Origin: Ancylobacter novellus DSM 506
GTDB lineage: Bacteria > Pseudomonadota > Alphaproteobacteria > Rhizobiales > Xanthobacteraceae
Direction: 5' to 3'
Assembly: GCF_000092925.1 (NCBI RefSeq)
Contig: NC_014217.1
Span: 1,612,001 to 1,676,000 of the forward strand
Length of the DNA: 64,000 nucleotides
Shown here in pieces: positions 39,010 to 47,323 of this stretch. The position numbers and the translations under genes are program-made. Under the pieces are notes generated by a model that did no database searches, was not told the DNA's origin, and saw only the letters and a program-made list of their open reading frames with translations. Each line of letters opens with the position of its first letter. Within the stretch, counting starts at the first letter, position 1.

Positions 39010-39678
39010 CTAGGCGAGATTGGAACCGGCGAGCAGGCGCTTCCTGGCCGACATGACATGGGCCATATGCGCCGCCTGCGCGCGGTCGGGGTCGTGAGCC
39101 GCGATGGCTTCCACCATCTCGCGGTGTTCACGGTTGGACTCCTGCATCGAGCGCCCCATCGTGAGGTTGCGGGCGCGGTAGAGCTGAAGTTGCTTGATGA
39201 GCGAGAGGTATTGGCTGGCCAGCACCGGATTGGCCGCGTGGCCGACGATGTATTCGTGCAGGGCGAAGTTCTCCTGCAGGTAGCGCTCCGTTTCTCCGGC
39301 CGCGATCGCCTCATCCATTGCGGCGACGAAGCCGCGCAGGGTGACAATCTCGTCGTCGGTGGCGCGGATCGCCAGCAGACGGCCGGCGAGGGCGAAGAGA
39401 AACGCCCGGACCTCGTAGATCTGCGCGGCCTGAGCCGGCGTCAGCCGGCGGACGAACACGCCGCGGTTCGGAACCTGGTCGATCAGCCCGCTCGCCTCGA
39501 GCGAACGCAGCGCCTCCCGGATCGGCCCCCGGCTGGTGCCGAAACGAAGGGTGAGTTCCTTCTCGTTGATCCGGTCGCCTGGCGCGTACTCGCCTCCAAG
39601 GATGACCCGCTGGATTTCCTCTTCGATGAGCATGGGCAGGGAGCAGGACTTCAGCAGTTCGATCGCGGGCGTGGGCAT
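39010..39678 (-). CDS. FCD-type GntR regulator A
   Basis: 222 residues from the ATG at 39678 (MPTPAIELLKSCSLPM); the frame extends to 39903, but only through the promoter region. DNA-binding domain INEKELTLRFGTSRGPIREALRSLE; FCD domain with ligand histidines in FALHEYIVGHAAN, NREHREMVEAIAAHD and AHMAHVMSA. The recognition helix TSRGPIREA is identical to regulator B at 50.4 kb and nearly so to regulator C at 52.2 kb. It forms an operon with the MmgE/PrpD gene behind it and is divergent from the dehalogenase-like gene. Confidence 0.88.
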   Translation of the reverse strand: MPTPAIELLKSCSLPMLIEEEIQRVILGGEYAPGDRINEKELTLRFGTSRGPIREALRSLEASGLIDQVPNRGVFVRRLTPAQAAQIYEVRAFLFALAGRLLAIRATDDEIVTLRGFVAAMDEAIAAGETERYLQENFALHEYIVGHAANPVLASQYLSLIKQLQLYRARNLTMGRSMQESNREHREMVEAIAAHDPDRAQAAHMAHVMSARKRLLAGSNLA

Positions 39679-39736
39679 TCGCTCCTCCGTCGTGGCGGCG
39701 ATCCAATGCTGGTTTCGTTCGCGTGTCAATTGTCGA

Positions 39737-39747
39737 TTGTAGGACAA
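39737..39747. promoter_or_regulatory. Operator-like site upstream of gntR A
   Basis: ttgtaggacaa is a TTGT/ACAA pair with a 3-base spacer, against 2 in the other sites, 59 bp before the gntR A start. Likely autoregulatory, but weaker than the other sites of this locus. Confidence 0.45.
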
Positions 39748-39928
39748 CTTAGGAAAGCAGCAGAATTCATCCGTCGCTGCTTCGCGCGGTTCCGTCGATT
39801 CCCCCTGGTCGTCGGTCCTTGGCGAAGACTCCTTCGCCTGTCGGTATCTGGAGCAAGACGGCGGTGGTTCCTCCATGCTCATCGGGCTCTGAATCCAGTC
39901 CATTTCACCATGGTCGGCGACGTCTGAA

Positions 39929-39938
39929 TTGTTGACAG
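39929..39938 (+). promoter_or_regulatory. GntR operator-like site, dehalogenase promoter
   Basis: ttgttgacag followed by tt; contains the 10-mer gttgacagtt shared exactly with sites at 45.9, 46.0 and 53.1 kb. It lies 48 bp before the ATG at 39987. TTGACA within it could also be a -35 box. Confidence 0.7.
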
Positions 39939-39986
39939 TTATCAGTTATGCGATAGACCGGAGTTGCTTAAAATGGAGGAAGCGCC

Positions 39987-40916
39987 ATGGCCGTCCTAGA
40001 AGCCGTACCGGAGCTCGTGCCGTCGACAAGATTGATGGAGGGTTTCTCGTTCCAGCGCATCAAGACGCGGGGCGCAGAGATCAATGTCGCCACGGCGGGG
40101 GAGGGGCCGCCGCTGCTTCTCATCCACGGCAACCCGCTCACGCTCGTGAGCTGGCACAAGGTTGCCCCCTCGCTCGCTCGGGACTTCTCCGTCGTGGCGA
40201 TCGACATGCGCGGCTATGGCGACAGCTCGAAGCCCTATGGCGGCGAGGATCATTCGGGCTATTCGTTCCGCTCCATCGGCGAGGATGCCTTCGACGTCAT
40301 GGACGCGCTGGGCCACAAGACCTTCGGGGTCGCCGGCCATGACCGGGGCGCGCGCGTCGGGTTCCGCATGTGCCTCGACCAGCCCGAGCGCATCACCCGC
40401 TACGCCGCGCTCGACATCGTGCCGACCCACCACGTCCTGAACAACATCACGCTGGGATGGGCCCGCGAGAGCTATCACTGGTTCTTCATGGCGCAGAAGG
40501 CGCCGTTCCCGGAGAAGCTGCTGGGCGCCGATCTCGACTACTACATGCGCTACAAGCTCAACAAGAAGGGCGTCGGTCTCGACATCTTCACGCCGGAGGC
40601 GATGGAGGAATACATACGCTGCGCCACCCATGAGCAGATCCACGCGGTCTGCGAAGATTATCGCGCCACCGTCACCGTCGATCTCGACATGGACACGGCG
40701 GATTACGGCAAGCGGCGCATCACCTGCCCGACTATGGTGATCTGGGGCGACAACAGCCATTGCGGCCGCCACTTCAAGCCGGTCGAGGCGTGGGCGGAAT
40801 GGGCCGACGACCTGGTCGGCTTCTCCGTTCCGACAGGCCATTATCCCGCCGAACACCGGCCGGATCTCATCTACGCCGCCTTCTACCGCTTCTTCCGCGG
40901 TGAGCCGGTGGCATGA
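39987..40916 (+). CDS. Fluoroacetate-dehalogenase-type alpha/beta hydrolase
   Basis: 309 residues. Unlike esterases, the nucleophile is aspartate: Asp119 in AGHDRGARVG. The carboxylate-binding arginines Arg120 and Arg123, the acid Asp143 (LDIVPT), the halide-pocket residues His164, Trp165 and Tyr225 (CEDYRA), and the base His285 (TGHYPAEH) all align in order and spacing with the bacterial fluoroacetate dehalogenase. It would hydrolyse a C-halogen bond next to a carboxylate, giving a hydroxy acid. The same scaffold includes a few epoxide hydrolases. It starts the rhodanese operon (3-bp overlap) and is divergent from gntR A. Confidence 0.87.
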   Translation: MAVLEAVPELVPSTRLMEGFSFQRIKTRGAEINVATAGEGPPLLLIHGNPLTLVSWHKVAPSLARDFSVVAIDMRGYGDSSKPYGGEDHSGYSFRSIGEDAFDVMDALGHKTFGVAGHDRGARVGFRMCLDQPERITRYAALDIVPTHHVLNNITLGWARESYHWFFMAQKAPFPEKLLGADLDYYMRYKLNKKGVGLDIFTPEAMEEYIRCATHEQIHAVCEDYRATVTVDLDMDTADYGKRRITCPTMVIWGDNSHCGRHFKPVEAWAEWADDLVGFSVPTGHYPAEHRPDLIYAAFYRFFRGEPVA

Positions 40917-42523
40917 CCTTCGCGCGCGTGACGGCGGAGACGGCTAAGAGCCGTCTTCATGCCGGAGACGAGGTGGCCTTCCTCGACGTTCGCGAGGCGG
41001 CCGCCTTCGGCGACGGGCATCCGCTCTTCGCGATCCCTTGTCCTTATAGTCGGCTGGAACTGTCGGCAATTTCGCTGGTTCCGCGTCCGGACTGTCCGGT
41101 TCTCCTTATCGACGACGGCGACGGCGTGGCGGAGAAAGCGGCACGGCGCCTCGCCGCCTGCGGCTACACCGATGTCGCGGTCGTCGAGGGCGGCATGCCG
41201 GCCTGGACAGCGGCCGGCTTCGGCGTCTTCGCGGGCGTCAACGTGCCCAGCAAGACGCTCGGCGAGCTGCTCGAGCATGAGCATCACCCGGAGATGATCG
41301 ACGCCGCGACGCTGGCTCTCTGGCAGCGCGAGGGCAGGCCGCACGCCTTCTTCGATGCGCGTCCGCCGGGCGAGTTCGCCAAGATGCGCATCGCCGGCGC
41401 CCGCTGCGTGCCGAATGGCGAACTGGCACATCGCCTCGCCGCCGCGGTCCCGGACGAGGAGACGCCCATCGTCGTCACCTGCGCCGGCCGCACGCGCGGC
41501 ATCGTCGGCACGCTCGGCCTGCGTGCGCTCGGCGTGCGCAATCCGCTCTATGCGCTCGAAAACGGAACGCAGGGCTGGGCGCTCTCGGGACTGCCGCTCG
41601 ATCGCGGCGCACAGGCCGATCCGATGCCGACATTGGATGAAGAGGCCACGGCCATCAGCCGCCAGCGCGCGGACCGCCTCATCGCCGCCGCTCGACTGTC
41701 CCGCGCGACCGTCGCACAGGCGCAGTCCTGGCTCGCCGAGGGAAACCGCACGACCTTCCTGTTCGACCTGCGCAGCGCTGCCGAGCGGTCGGCCCTGCCG
41801 GTGCCGGGCGCCGTTCCCGCGCTCACCGGGCAGCTCGTGCAGGCGACCGATCAGTACGTCGGCGTCCGCCATGCGCGGCTGATCCTGATGGACGACACCG
41901 GGCTGCGGGCCGGGCTCGCCGGCCTCTTCCTGCGTGCGCTGGGTTTCGAGGTGCATGTGCTCGCGCTGGGCGATGACAGCGGTGCCGGCGTTCCGGTGGT
42001 ACCGCCCCTGTCGCTGACCCCTCCGGCGTCGCCGCCGGAAATCGGCCCCCGCGCTGCCTGGGCGGCGACGCTTCAAGGTGTCCCTCTCTTCGATCTGCGC
42101 TCCTCTTCGGAGTGGGAGGAGCGGCGCCTGAGCTGTGCGCGACGGGCCATGCGAACGGATCTGCCGGACGTCGTGCCTACCAGCGTGAGCCGTGTGCTCC
42201 TGCAAGGCGAGGCCGGCGTCGTGGCGGCGGCCAGCGTCGACCTTGCGGAGACGGGCATTGCCGCGCAATGGCTGTCGGCCGATTTCGACGCCTGCGCAGC
42301 GGCTGGCTGGCCGGTCGAGACGGCGCGTCGTCCGTTGGACCGCCATCTCGCCCGCGACCGGGTGTGGTTCGTGCACGACCGGCACGACGGCAATGCCGAG
42401 GCGTCCCGCCGCTATCTGGCTTGGGAGATGGGCCTCATCGCGCAGCTCGATGCCGAGGAGCGTTCGGCTTTCGGCACCGTGCCCATCGACGAACTCGTGG
42501 AAGCGCCCCTGTCGGCCTCTTGA
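40913..42523 (+). CDS. Four-domain rhodanese-like protein
   Basis: 536 residues comprising four tandem rhodanese folds, each opening with a D-R/L-R type strand (FLDVREAAAF; FFDARPPGEFAKMRIAGA; LFDLRSAAERSALPVPGA; LFDLRSSSEWEERR). Only the second has an active-site cysteine (VVTCAGRTRG); the matching loops of the others are LLIDDGDG, LILMDDTG and LLQGEAG. Single active Cys proteins of this build move sulfane sulfur or act as binding modules. It overlaps the dehalogenase-type gene by 4 bp, so the two are co-translated. Its role in a carboxylate pathway is unexplained. Confidence 0.85.
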   Translation: MTFARVTAETAKSRLHAGDEVAFLDVREAAAFGDGHPLFAIPCPYSRLELSAISLVPRPDCPVLLIDDGDGVAEKAARRLAACGYTDVAVVEGGMPAWTAAGFGVFAGVNVPSKTLGELLEHEHHPEMIDAATLALWQREGRPHAFFDARPPGEFAKMRIAGARCVPNGELAHRLAAAVPDEETPIVVTCAGRTRGIVGTLGLRALGVRNPLYALENGTQGWALSGLPLDRGAQADPMPTLDEEATAISRQRADRLIAAARLSRATVAQAQSWLAEGNRTTFLFDLRSAAERSALPVPGAVPALTGQLVQATDQYVGVRHARLILMDDTGLRAGLAGLFLRALGFEVHVLALGDDSGAGVPVVPPLSLTPPASPPEIGPRAAWAATLQGVPLFDLRSSSEWEERRLSCARRAMRTDLPDVVPTSVSRVLLQGEAGVVAAASVDLAETGIAAQWLSADFDACAAAGWPVETARRPLDRHLARDRVWFVHDRHDGNAEASRRYLAWEMGLIAQLDAEERSAFGTVPIDELVEAPLSAS

Positions 42524-42582
42524 AGATCCTGCCGCGGCCAGCGGCGGGGTTTTCCTCCTGGAAGCCGGACATCTCGTCGGAC

Positions 42583-42613
42583 AAAAAAGAGGGGCGGACC
42601 TGTGTCCGCCCCT
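42583..42613 (-). terminator. Intrinsic terminator of the tct operon
   Basis: A perfect 10-bp stem aggggcggac/gtccgcccct with a 4-base loop (42590-42613), with six A residues at 42583-42588 that read as a T run after the hairpin on the minus strand. It sits 29 bp beyond the tctA stop, between convergent operons. Confidence 0.88.
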
Positions 42614-42642
42614 GAAGATCGCCGAAATCAGATGGCGACGGA

Positions 42643-44217
42643 TCAGCTCTTCGTCGCATGGCTGCCGGCACGGTTGGCAGCGTCCTCCTGCTGCAGGCGC
42701 AGCATGGCAGCTTCCTCTTCCGCTTCGGCCTTGTTCTGCCGGCGCTTGCCCCACGCGGTCATCCCCAGCGAGAGCAGCATCACCCCGATGATGGCGAGCG
42801 CACCCGGGCGTTCGAACAGGTAGAGCGGGTTGCCGCCGCTGAGCTGGTAGGAACGCAGGAACTCGGTTTCCAGCATCCGTCCCAGCAGGATGCCGACGAC
42901 GACCGCCGACACCGGATATTGGTAGCGCTGCAGGGCAAAGCCGAGCAAGGCGAAGACGAACAGCGTGATCGGTCCTGCCGTCTCGCCGGTGACGGCATAG
43001 GTGCCGAGCGTGGCGATGACCAGGATCGCCGGCAGCACATAGCGCGTGCGCACCTTCACGATGTTGCTGGCGACGTAGATGAACCCGATGCCGACCGCCA
43101 GCAGCACGATGGCCTGGACGATGTTGTTGAGGATGATGGCGTAGACCATCGGCTTCTGCGTTTCGATGAAGCTCGGGCCGGGCACGATGTTGTGCATCAT
43201 GAAGGCCGCGATCAGGATCGCCGTGGCGCCGCCGCCGGGGATGCCGAGCGCCAGCATGGTCGCCATGGAGCCGCCCTCGGCGCTCGCCACGGCGGATTCC
43301 GCCGCAACCACGCCTTTCGGGTTGCCCTTGCCGAAGGTCGCGCTGTCCTTGGCGGTCCGCTTGGTCTCGGCATAGGCGATGAGGTTGCCGATGGACGAGC
43401 CGACGCCCGGCACAGCACCGATGACGATGCCGATGATCGAACCGCGCAGCAGAACGCCGGGGAATTTCATCGTGCCCCAGCAGCCCTTCAATATGCGGCG
43501 CACGCTCACTTCGCGCGAGCCCTCGGCCTCGATGATGTAGTCGCGGCCGGCAAGGCTGAGCAATTGGCCGGCGGCAAGCAGGCCGATCATCGCCGGGATG
43601 GGCGAGATTCCGTCGAGCAGGACGGGTATGCCCATGGTGCCCCGGGTGAAGCCGGCAGTGTTCATGCCGATCGTACCGAGCAATATGCCGAGGGCGGCGG
43701 CGAGCAGGCCGCGACTGATATAGGTCGATCCCAGCGAACCGAGCAGCAGCATGCCCCATATCGCCACGGCGAACATCTCCAGCGGTCCGATCCGCAGGAC
43801 GATGTCGGCGAGCGGCTCGACCACCAGCAGCAGCAGCAGATAGCCGCCGATGCCGCAAATGGTGGAGGCGAAGAGCGCGTAGCCGAGCGCCTCATTGTGC
43901 TCGCCCTTCTTCGACATGGCGTAGCCGTCGAAGGTCGTCGCGAAGGACGACGGCGATCCGGGAATGTTCATCAGGATCGCCGGCACCGAGCCGCCGAAGC
44001 CCGCCCCGGTATACACGGAGGTCAGGAAGACGATCGCCGAGAAGAAGTCCATGTACAGCGACATCGGCAGCACGATCGCCATGGCCATGGTGATCGAGAT
44101 GCCCGGTATCGCGCTGAAGACGAGGCCGACGATCAGGCCGGGAACGATCCATCCCCAGGACCCGACCGAGGAGAACATGATGCCGAGGGCATCCTGGAAG
44201 GCCGAAATATCGATCAT
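42643..44217 (-). CDS. tctA: Tripartite tricarboxylate transporter large permease
   Basis: 524 residues and about 12 membrane segments. TctA signatures are GLIVGLVFSAIPGISITMAMAI near the N-terminus, FGGSVPAILMNIPGSPSS, and IGAVPGVGSSIGNLIAYAETK in the second repeat. The C-terminal tail is charged (RRQNKAEAEEEAAML). It forms the channel for TTT-type uptake of carboxylates such as citrate, tartrate or aromatic acids. Last gene of the tctC-tctB-tctA operon, followed by a clear terminator. Confidence 0.92.
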   Translation of the reverse strand: MIDISAFQDALGIMFSSVGSWGWIVPGLIVGLVFSAIPGISITMAMAIVLPMSLYMDFFSAIVFLTSVYTGAGFGGSVPAILMNIPGSPSSFATTFDGYAMSKKGEHNEALGYALFASTICGIGGYLLLLLVVEPLADIVLRIGPLEMFAVAIWGMLLLGSLGSTYISRGLLAAALGILLGTIGMNTAGFTRGTMGIPVLLDGISPIPAMIGLLAAGQLLSLAGRDYIIEAEGSREVSVRRILKGCWGTMKFPGVLLRGSIIGIVIGAVPGVGSSIGNLIAYAETKRTAKDSATFGKGNPKGVVAAESAVASAEGGSMATMLALGIPGGGATAILIAAFMMHNIVPGPSFIETQKPMVYAIILNNIVQAIVLLAVGIGFIYVASNIVKVRTRYVLPAILVIATLGTYAVTGETAGPITLFVFALLGFALQRYQYPVSAVVVGILLGRMLETEFLRSYQLSGGNPLYLFERPGALAIIGVMLLSLGMTAWGKRRQNKAEAEEEAAMLRLQQEDAANRAGSHATKS

Positions 44218-44226
44218 GTCGTGGCC

Positions 44227-44724
44227 TCACAGGAAGGTAGTGAACATAGGGAAGGGGATCAGCGCCCGGAAGCCGTAGACGGCCACAAGCGTCACTGCGA
44301 GCGAGAAGCCGAGGAGGTGCAGCGGGCGGCGCTCGCCGCAAACGGCCATTGCCGCGGCGGTGAACAGGAAGATGCCCACGTCGAAGCCGACCACGTCGAG
44401 CAGGAAGACCAGCAGACCGAGCGCGGCACCGAGGATCGCCATCCGGATGATGTCGGAGCGCTCGGAGGGGAGCGTCGGCGAGAGCGGGTCCTGTTCCTTC
44501 GGCGATTTGGCAAGCTGCTCGTCAACCCGGTGAAAACACTGCGGAATTATGAAGAGGTACATGGCCAAGGCGAAAAGCGCGACCGGCTCCACCAGAAGCA
44601 GGTTGTTGACGCTCAGGGACACGCTGCGGGCATCCAGCAGATACCAGAATATAGCTGCGGCGATGAGCGTGATGAGGGCGAGATGCCCATAGTCGATGAT
44701 GTATCTGTGCTGACCGATACGCAT
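44227..44724 (-). CDS. tctB: Tripartite tricarboxylate transporter small permease
   Basis: 165 residues if started at the ATG at 44724, where GGAG sits 6 bases upstream; ATGs at 44730 and 44736 are also in frame. Four membrane helices (LALITLIAAAIFWYLLDA; LLLVEPVALFALAMYLFIIP; MAILGAALGLLVFLLDVVGFDVGIF, in part; LLGFSLAVTLVAVYGF), the normal TctB layout. It is low in recognisable motifs, so identification rests on size, topology and position between tctC and tctA. Confidence 0.85.
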   Translation of the reverse strand: MRIGQHRYIIDYGHLALITLIAAAIFWYLLDARSVSLSVNNLLLVEPVALFALAMYLFIIPQCFHRVDEQLAKSPKEQDPLSPTLPSERSDIIRMAILGAALGLLVFLLDVVGFDVGIFLFTAAAMAVCGERRPLHLLGFSLAVTLVAVYGFRALIPFPMFTTFL

Positions 44725-44791
44725 CGTCATCTCCATTCTTGAAGGTGGAGGGCGAACGCGCGACCGGCGTCCGCCCTCCTGGCGATGCGAA

Positions 44792-45787
44792 CTACTTCAA
44801 CAGGGCAACGTACTTCGCCATCTTGGAGGCGTTGTCGCGATAGGCCTTGTCGGAAGCCTCCGGGCCGTACCACGTCGTGGCCAGTTCCTGCTTCTCCAGC
44901 GCCTCGATCGCCTGCGGGTTCTTGCTCGCGCGTTCGACGGCGCCGGCGAGGAACTTGTAGATATCGGGCTGCTCGTTCTTCAGCTTGGTGGTGACCGCCC
45001 AGCCACGCTGCGAGCCCTCGACGAAGTCGCTCTTGACGCCGCTTTCCGCGAGCAGAGGCGCGCTCGGATACCAGTCGACCTTCTCGGCCGCGAAGATGGC
45101 GAGCGGGCGGATCTTGGTCTTGAGAGGCAGGAAGCCCTCGCCGCCGACGAAGCCGACGTCGACCTGCGCACCCGCGGTCGCATTGCGGGCCGGTCCGCCT
45201 CCGTCATAGGTGACGACGCGCAGCTTGGTGGGGTCGATCTCCGACGCCTGCATGGCGAGCACCATGTTGGCATAGTCCGCCGAGGCGGGCTGCACGCCGA
45301 TGCTGAGACTGGAGGGATCCTTCTTCAGCTTCTCGATGACTTCAGCGAAGGTCTTGATAGGGCTGTCCGCCGAGGTCGCCGCAAGCGTGTAGTCACGCGA
45401 GGGCAGATTCAGCATCGAGAAGTCTTCGACCTTGTAGGGCGCGCCCTGCAGGAGCACAGTGAGCGGAATGTAGGGGGCGGCGGAGGTGCACATGATGCTG
45501 TAGCCGTCCGCCGGCTGGTTGAGCGCGTAGGAATTGCCGAGCTGGGTGCCGGCGCCGGGCTTGTTCACGATCACCAGCGGCTGGCCCAGCTCCTTTTCGA
45601 GATAGGGCGCGAAGGCGCGGGACAGCCGGTCATTGTAGCCGCCGGTGGCGAACGGCACGATGACGTTGATCGGGCGCGACGGATAGTTCGCCGCCCGTAG
45701 AATCGACGGCATCGCGACGAGCCCGCCGGTGACTGCAAGGCCCCCGGCAGCGATCCTGAATGTGTCTCTGCGTGTGAAATTGGTCAT
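44792..45787 (-). CDS. tctC: Tripartite tricarboxylate transporter binding protein, Tat-exported
   Basis: 331 residues from the ATG at 45787, with GGGAGG upstream. A twin-arginine signal (TRRDTFRIAAGGLAVTGG) directs it to the periplasm. Bug/TctC fold: YPSRPINVIVPFATGGYNDRLSRAFAP (shown in part), VVNKPGAGTQLGNSYAL and YDGGGPARNATAGAQVDVG, the two beta-hairpin regions that grip a carboxylate. First gene of the operon. Its promoter faces the AbrB-type gene, and an operator-like site lies 101 bp upstream. Ligand unknown; probably a hydroxy-dicarboxylate given the neighbouring dehydrogenases. Confidence 0.9.
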   Translation of the reverse strand: MTNFTRRDTFRIAAGGLAVTGGLVAMPSILRAANYPSRPINVIVPFATGGYNDRLSRAFAPYLEKELGQPLVIVNKPGAGTQLGNSYALNQPADGYSIMCTSAAPYIPLTVLLQGAPYKVEDFSMLNLPSRDYTLAATSADSPIKTFAEVIEKLKKDPSSLSIGVQPASADYANMVLAMQASEIDPTKLRVVTYDGGGPARNATAGAQVDVGFVGGEGFLPLKTKIRPLAIFAAEKVDWYPSAPLLAESGVKSDFVEGSQRGWAVTTKLKNEQPDIYKFLAGAVERASKNPQAIEALEKQELATTWYGPEASDKAYRDNASKMAKYVALLK

Positions 45788-45887
45788 GGTTTCCTCCCGC
45801 CGTTCCATCTGAGTTTGCGTGGCCGGCGACGATGCGCGGATCGGCCTAATGGATTGAGCAGCGCAAGACTGTTCTTGATGTCGTCAA

Positions 45888-45897
45888 CTGTCAACAG
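45888..45897 (-). promoter_or_regulatory. GntR operator-like site, tct promoter
   Basis: ctgttgacag on the minus strand (palindromic CTGT..ACAG), within gttgacagttgac. It lies 101 bp before the tctC start. Confidence 0.68.
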
Positions 45898-46042
45898 ATT
45901 TGGGGCGCGCATGCTTATTTCGGTGCACTGCATCCGTGATCGGCGTGCCCGATTTCGCAGCGCGAGATCGAATTATTCCTAGACAAATCTATATTTTCTA
46001 GGCCGCGCCCGGCATTCTGCATGTCAACGACGAGCGATCGCG

Positions 46043-46052
46043 GTGTTGACAG
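46043..46052 (+). promoter_or_regulatory. GntR operator-like site, AbrB-type permease promoter
   Basis: gtgttgacag followed by ttgtcaa; includes the perfect palindrome ttgacagttgtcaa (46046-46059) and the exact shared 10-mer gttgacagtt. It lies 164 bp before the ATG at 46217. Confidence 0.68.
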
Positions 46053-46216
46053 TTGTCAATCTGAATGGCTGTATCGCCTCAAGGTATCCGCCGGCGTTCG
46101 CCGCTGCGAGATGGATGCCAGGGAGGTTGCATGTTCACCTGCGGCTCGGGCAGTGGCCCCCTATCTTCATACTGGTCCCTGACGACCGCGCTTCCGCACC
46201 GGGAGCTGCGCGCCTG

Positions 46217-47323
46217 ATGGACGATGTTTCGCAGAAGCGGGTCGCCGCGCGTGCGGAACGGCATCCGCCGGGCAAGTGGTGGCTGCGTGTCGGCCTCACC
46301 TATGCGTCCGCCGTTGCGGCGGGATACGTGGCGTCGCGGCTGCACGTACCGCTGCCCTGGATGTTGGGGCCGCTCTTTGTCTGCGGCACGCTCATGGTCC
46401 TTGGCGTGCCGCTCCAGGCGGCACCGCACATGCGCGAGATCGGCCAAGTGATCGTTGGCCTCGCCATCGGCATGCGTTTCACGCCGGCTCTCCTGCTGGT
46501 TTCGCTGGAACTGCTCCCGGCCATGCTCGCGGCGACGTGCTACATCATCACCGCCACCTTCGTGGGCGCGCTGATCATGCGGCCCATCGCCAGGATCGAT
46601 CCCACAACGGCCTTCTTCGCCACGGCTGCGGGCGGCATGGCCGACATGGCGGTGGTGGCCGCGGCACGCGGGGGCGACACGACGGCCGTTTCCATCGTGC
46701 ATGCGCTGCGGGTCACGACGGTTGTCAGCGTGGTTCCGTTCCTCGTCTTTGCCTTCGGGGAGCAGGGGACGATCAATTCCGTCGACGCGGGCGCCGCCAG
46801 CGATCTGCCGACGCTGCTGCTTGGGCTCGCCGTCGCCTATCTCGGTGCGCGTCTGCTGCGCCCCACCGTCATCCCCAACCCGTGGCTGCTCGGCTCCCTT
46901 CTGCCGAGCGCGGCACTCGGGGCCTCTGGCCTGCTGAGCGTCGTCGTGCCGGGCGTGATGATCATCGCCGCACAGGTCATGATCGGCGTCTGGCTCGCCA
47001 TGCGTTTCCGGCGGGACCTGTTCGTCCGACTGCCGCGCGTGGCCTTCGGCGGTCTGGTGGTGGCGCTCCTGCTGGTCGCGGCGGCGGGGCTCGGGGCGGA
47101 AATGCTCTCCCTGGCGACCGGGCTTCCGATGACCACGAGCTTTCTTGCGCTCGCGCCGGCGGCCATCACGGAAATGGTGCTGACCGCCAAGGCCATGCAT
47201 GCCGACGCCGAGCTGGTGACCGCCTTTCACATCGTCCGCATCGCGGTGATCGCGTCGACGATACTCCTGGTCTTCCGGGTCTACCGCTATGTGCTGAGGG
47301 GGTACTATGGATCTCGGGTTTGA
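46217..47323 (+). CDS. AbrB-family membrane protein (putative permease)
   Basis: 368 residues from the ATG at 46217 (MDDVSQKRVAARAE) with GGGAG upstream. Two repeats of the AbrB duplication, about ten hydrophobic segments: LHVPLPWMLGPLFVCGTLMV and PNPWLLGSLLPSAALGASG, then TATFVGALIM, AAGGMADMAVVAAARGGD and APAAITEMVLTAKAMHAD, the paired GGM/ITEM motifs of the family. Despite the name it is unrelated to the Bacillus AbrB regulator. It is a probable transporter or exporter. It overlaps the SDR gene by 17 bp and heads a four-gene operon. Confidence 0.83.
   Translation: MDDVSQKRVAARAERHPPGKWWLRVGLTYASAVAAGYVASRLHVPLPWMLGPLFVCGTLMVLGVPLQAAPHMREIGQVIVGLAIGMRFTPALLLVSLELLPAMLAATCYIITATFVGALIMRPIARIDPTTAFFATAAGGMADMAVVAAARGGDTTAVSIVHALRVTTVVSVVPFLVFAFGEQGTINSVDAGAASDLPTLLLGLAVAYLGARLLRPTVIPNPWLLGSLLPSAALGASGLLSVVVPGVMIIAAQVMIGVWLAMRFRRDLFVRLPRVAFGGLVVALLLVAAAGLGAEMLSLATGLPMTTSFLALAPAAITEMVLTAKAMHADAELVTAFHIVRIAVIASTILLVFRVYRYVLRGYYGSRV

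Larger units (their letters stand above)
39679..39986. other. 308-bp divergent intergenic region with two operator-like sites
   Basis: It separates gntR A (minus) from the dehalogenase-like gene (plus). It holds a TTGTNNNACAA element near regulator A and TTGTTGACAG near the dehalogenase gene. No convincing ORF lies within it; frames crossing it lack ribosome sites. Confidence 0.7.
45788..46216. other. 429-bp divergent intergenic region with two operator-like sites
   Basis: It separates tctC (minus) from the AbrB-type permease gene (plus). It contains facing copies of GTTGACAGTT (one per strand) about 150 bp apart and a rather AT-rich middle (near 45975-46000) for this genome. No supported gene; the frame upstream of 46217 lacks homology. 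Confidence 0.7.

Noticed and set aside
40883..43858. 991-codon open frame on the minus strand
   Set aside because: Crosses the rhodanese gene in antisense and tctA in another frame, and reads through a clear terminator at 42.6 kb. No motifs.
42658..44742. 694-codon plus-strand frame over tctA and tctB
   Set aside because: Antisense to two well-supported transporter genes; charged low-complexity product.
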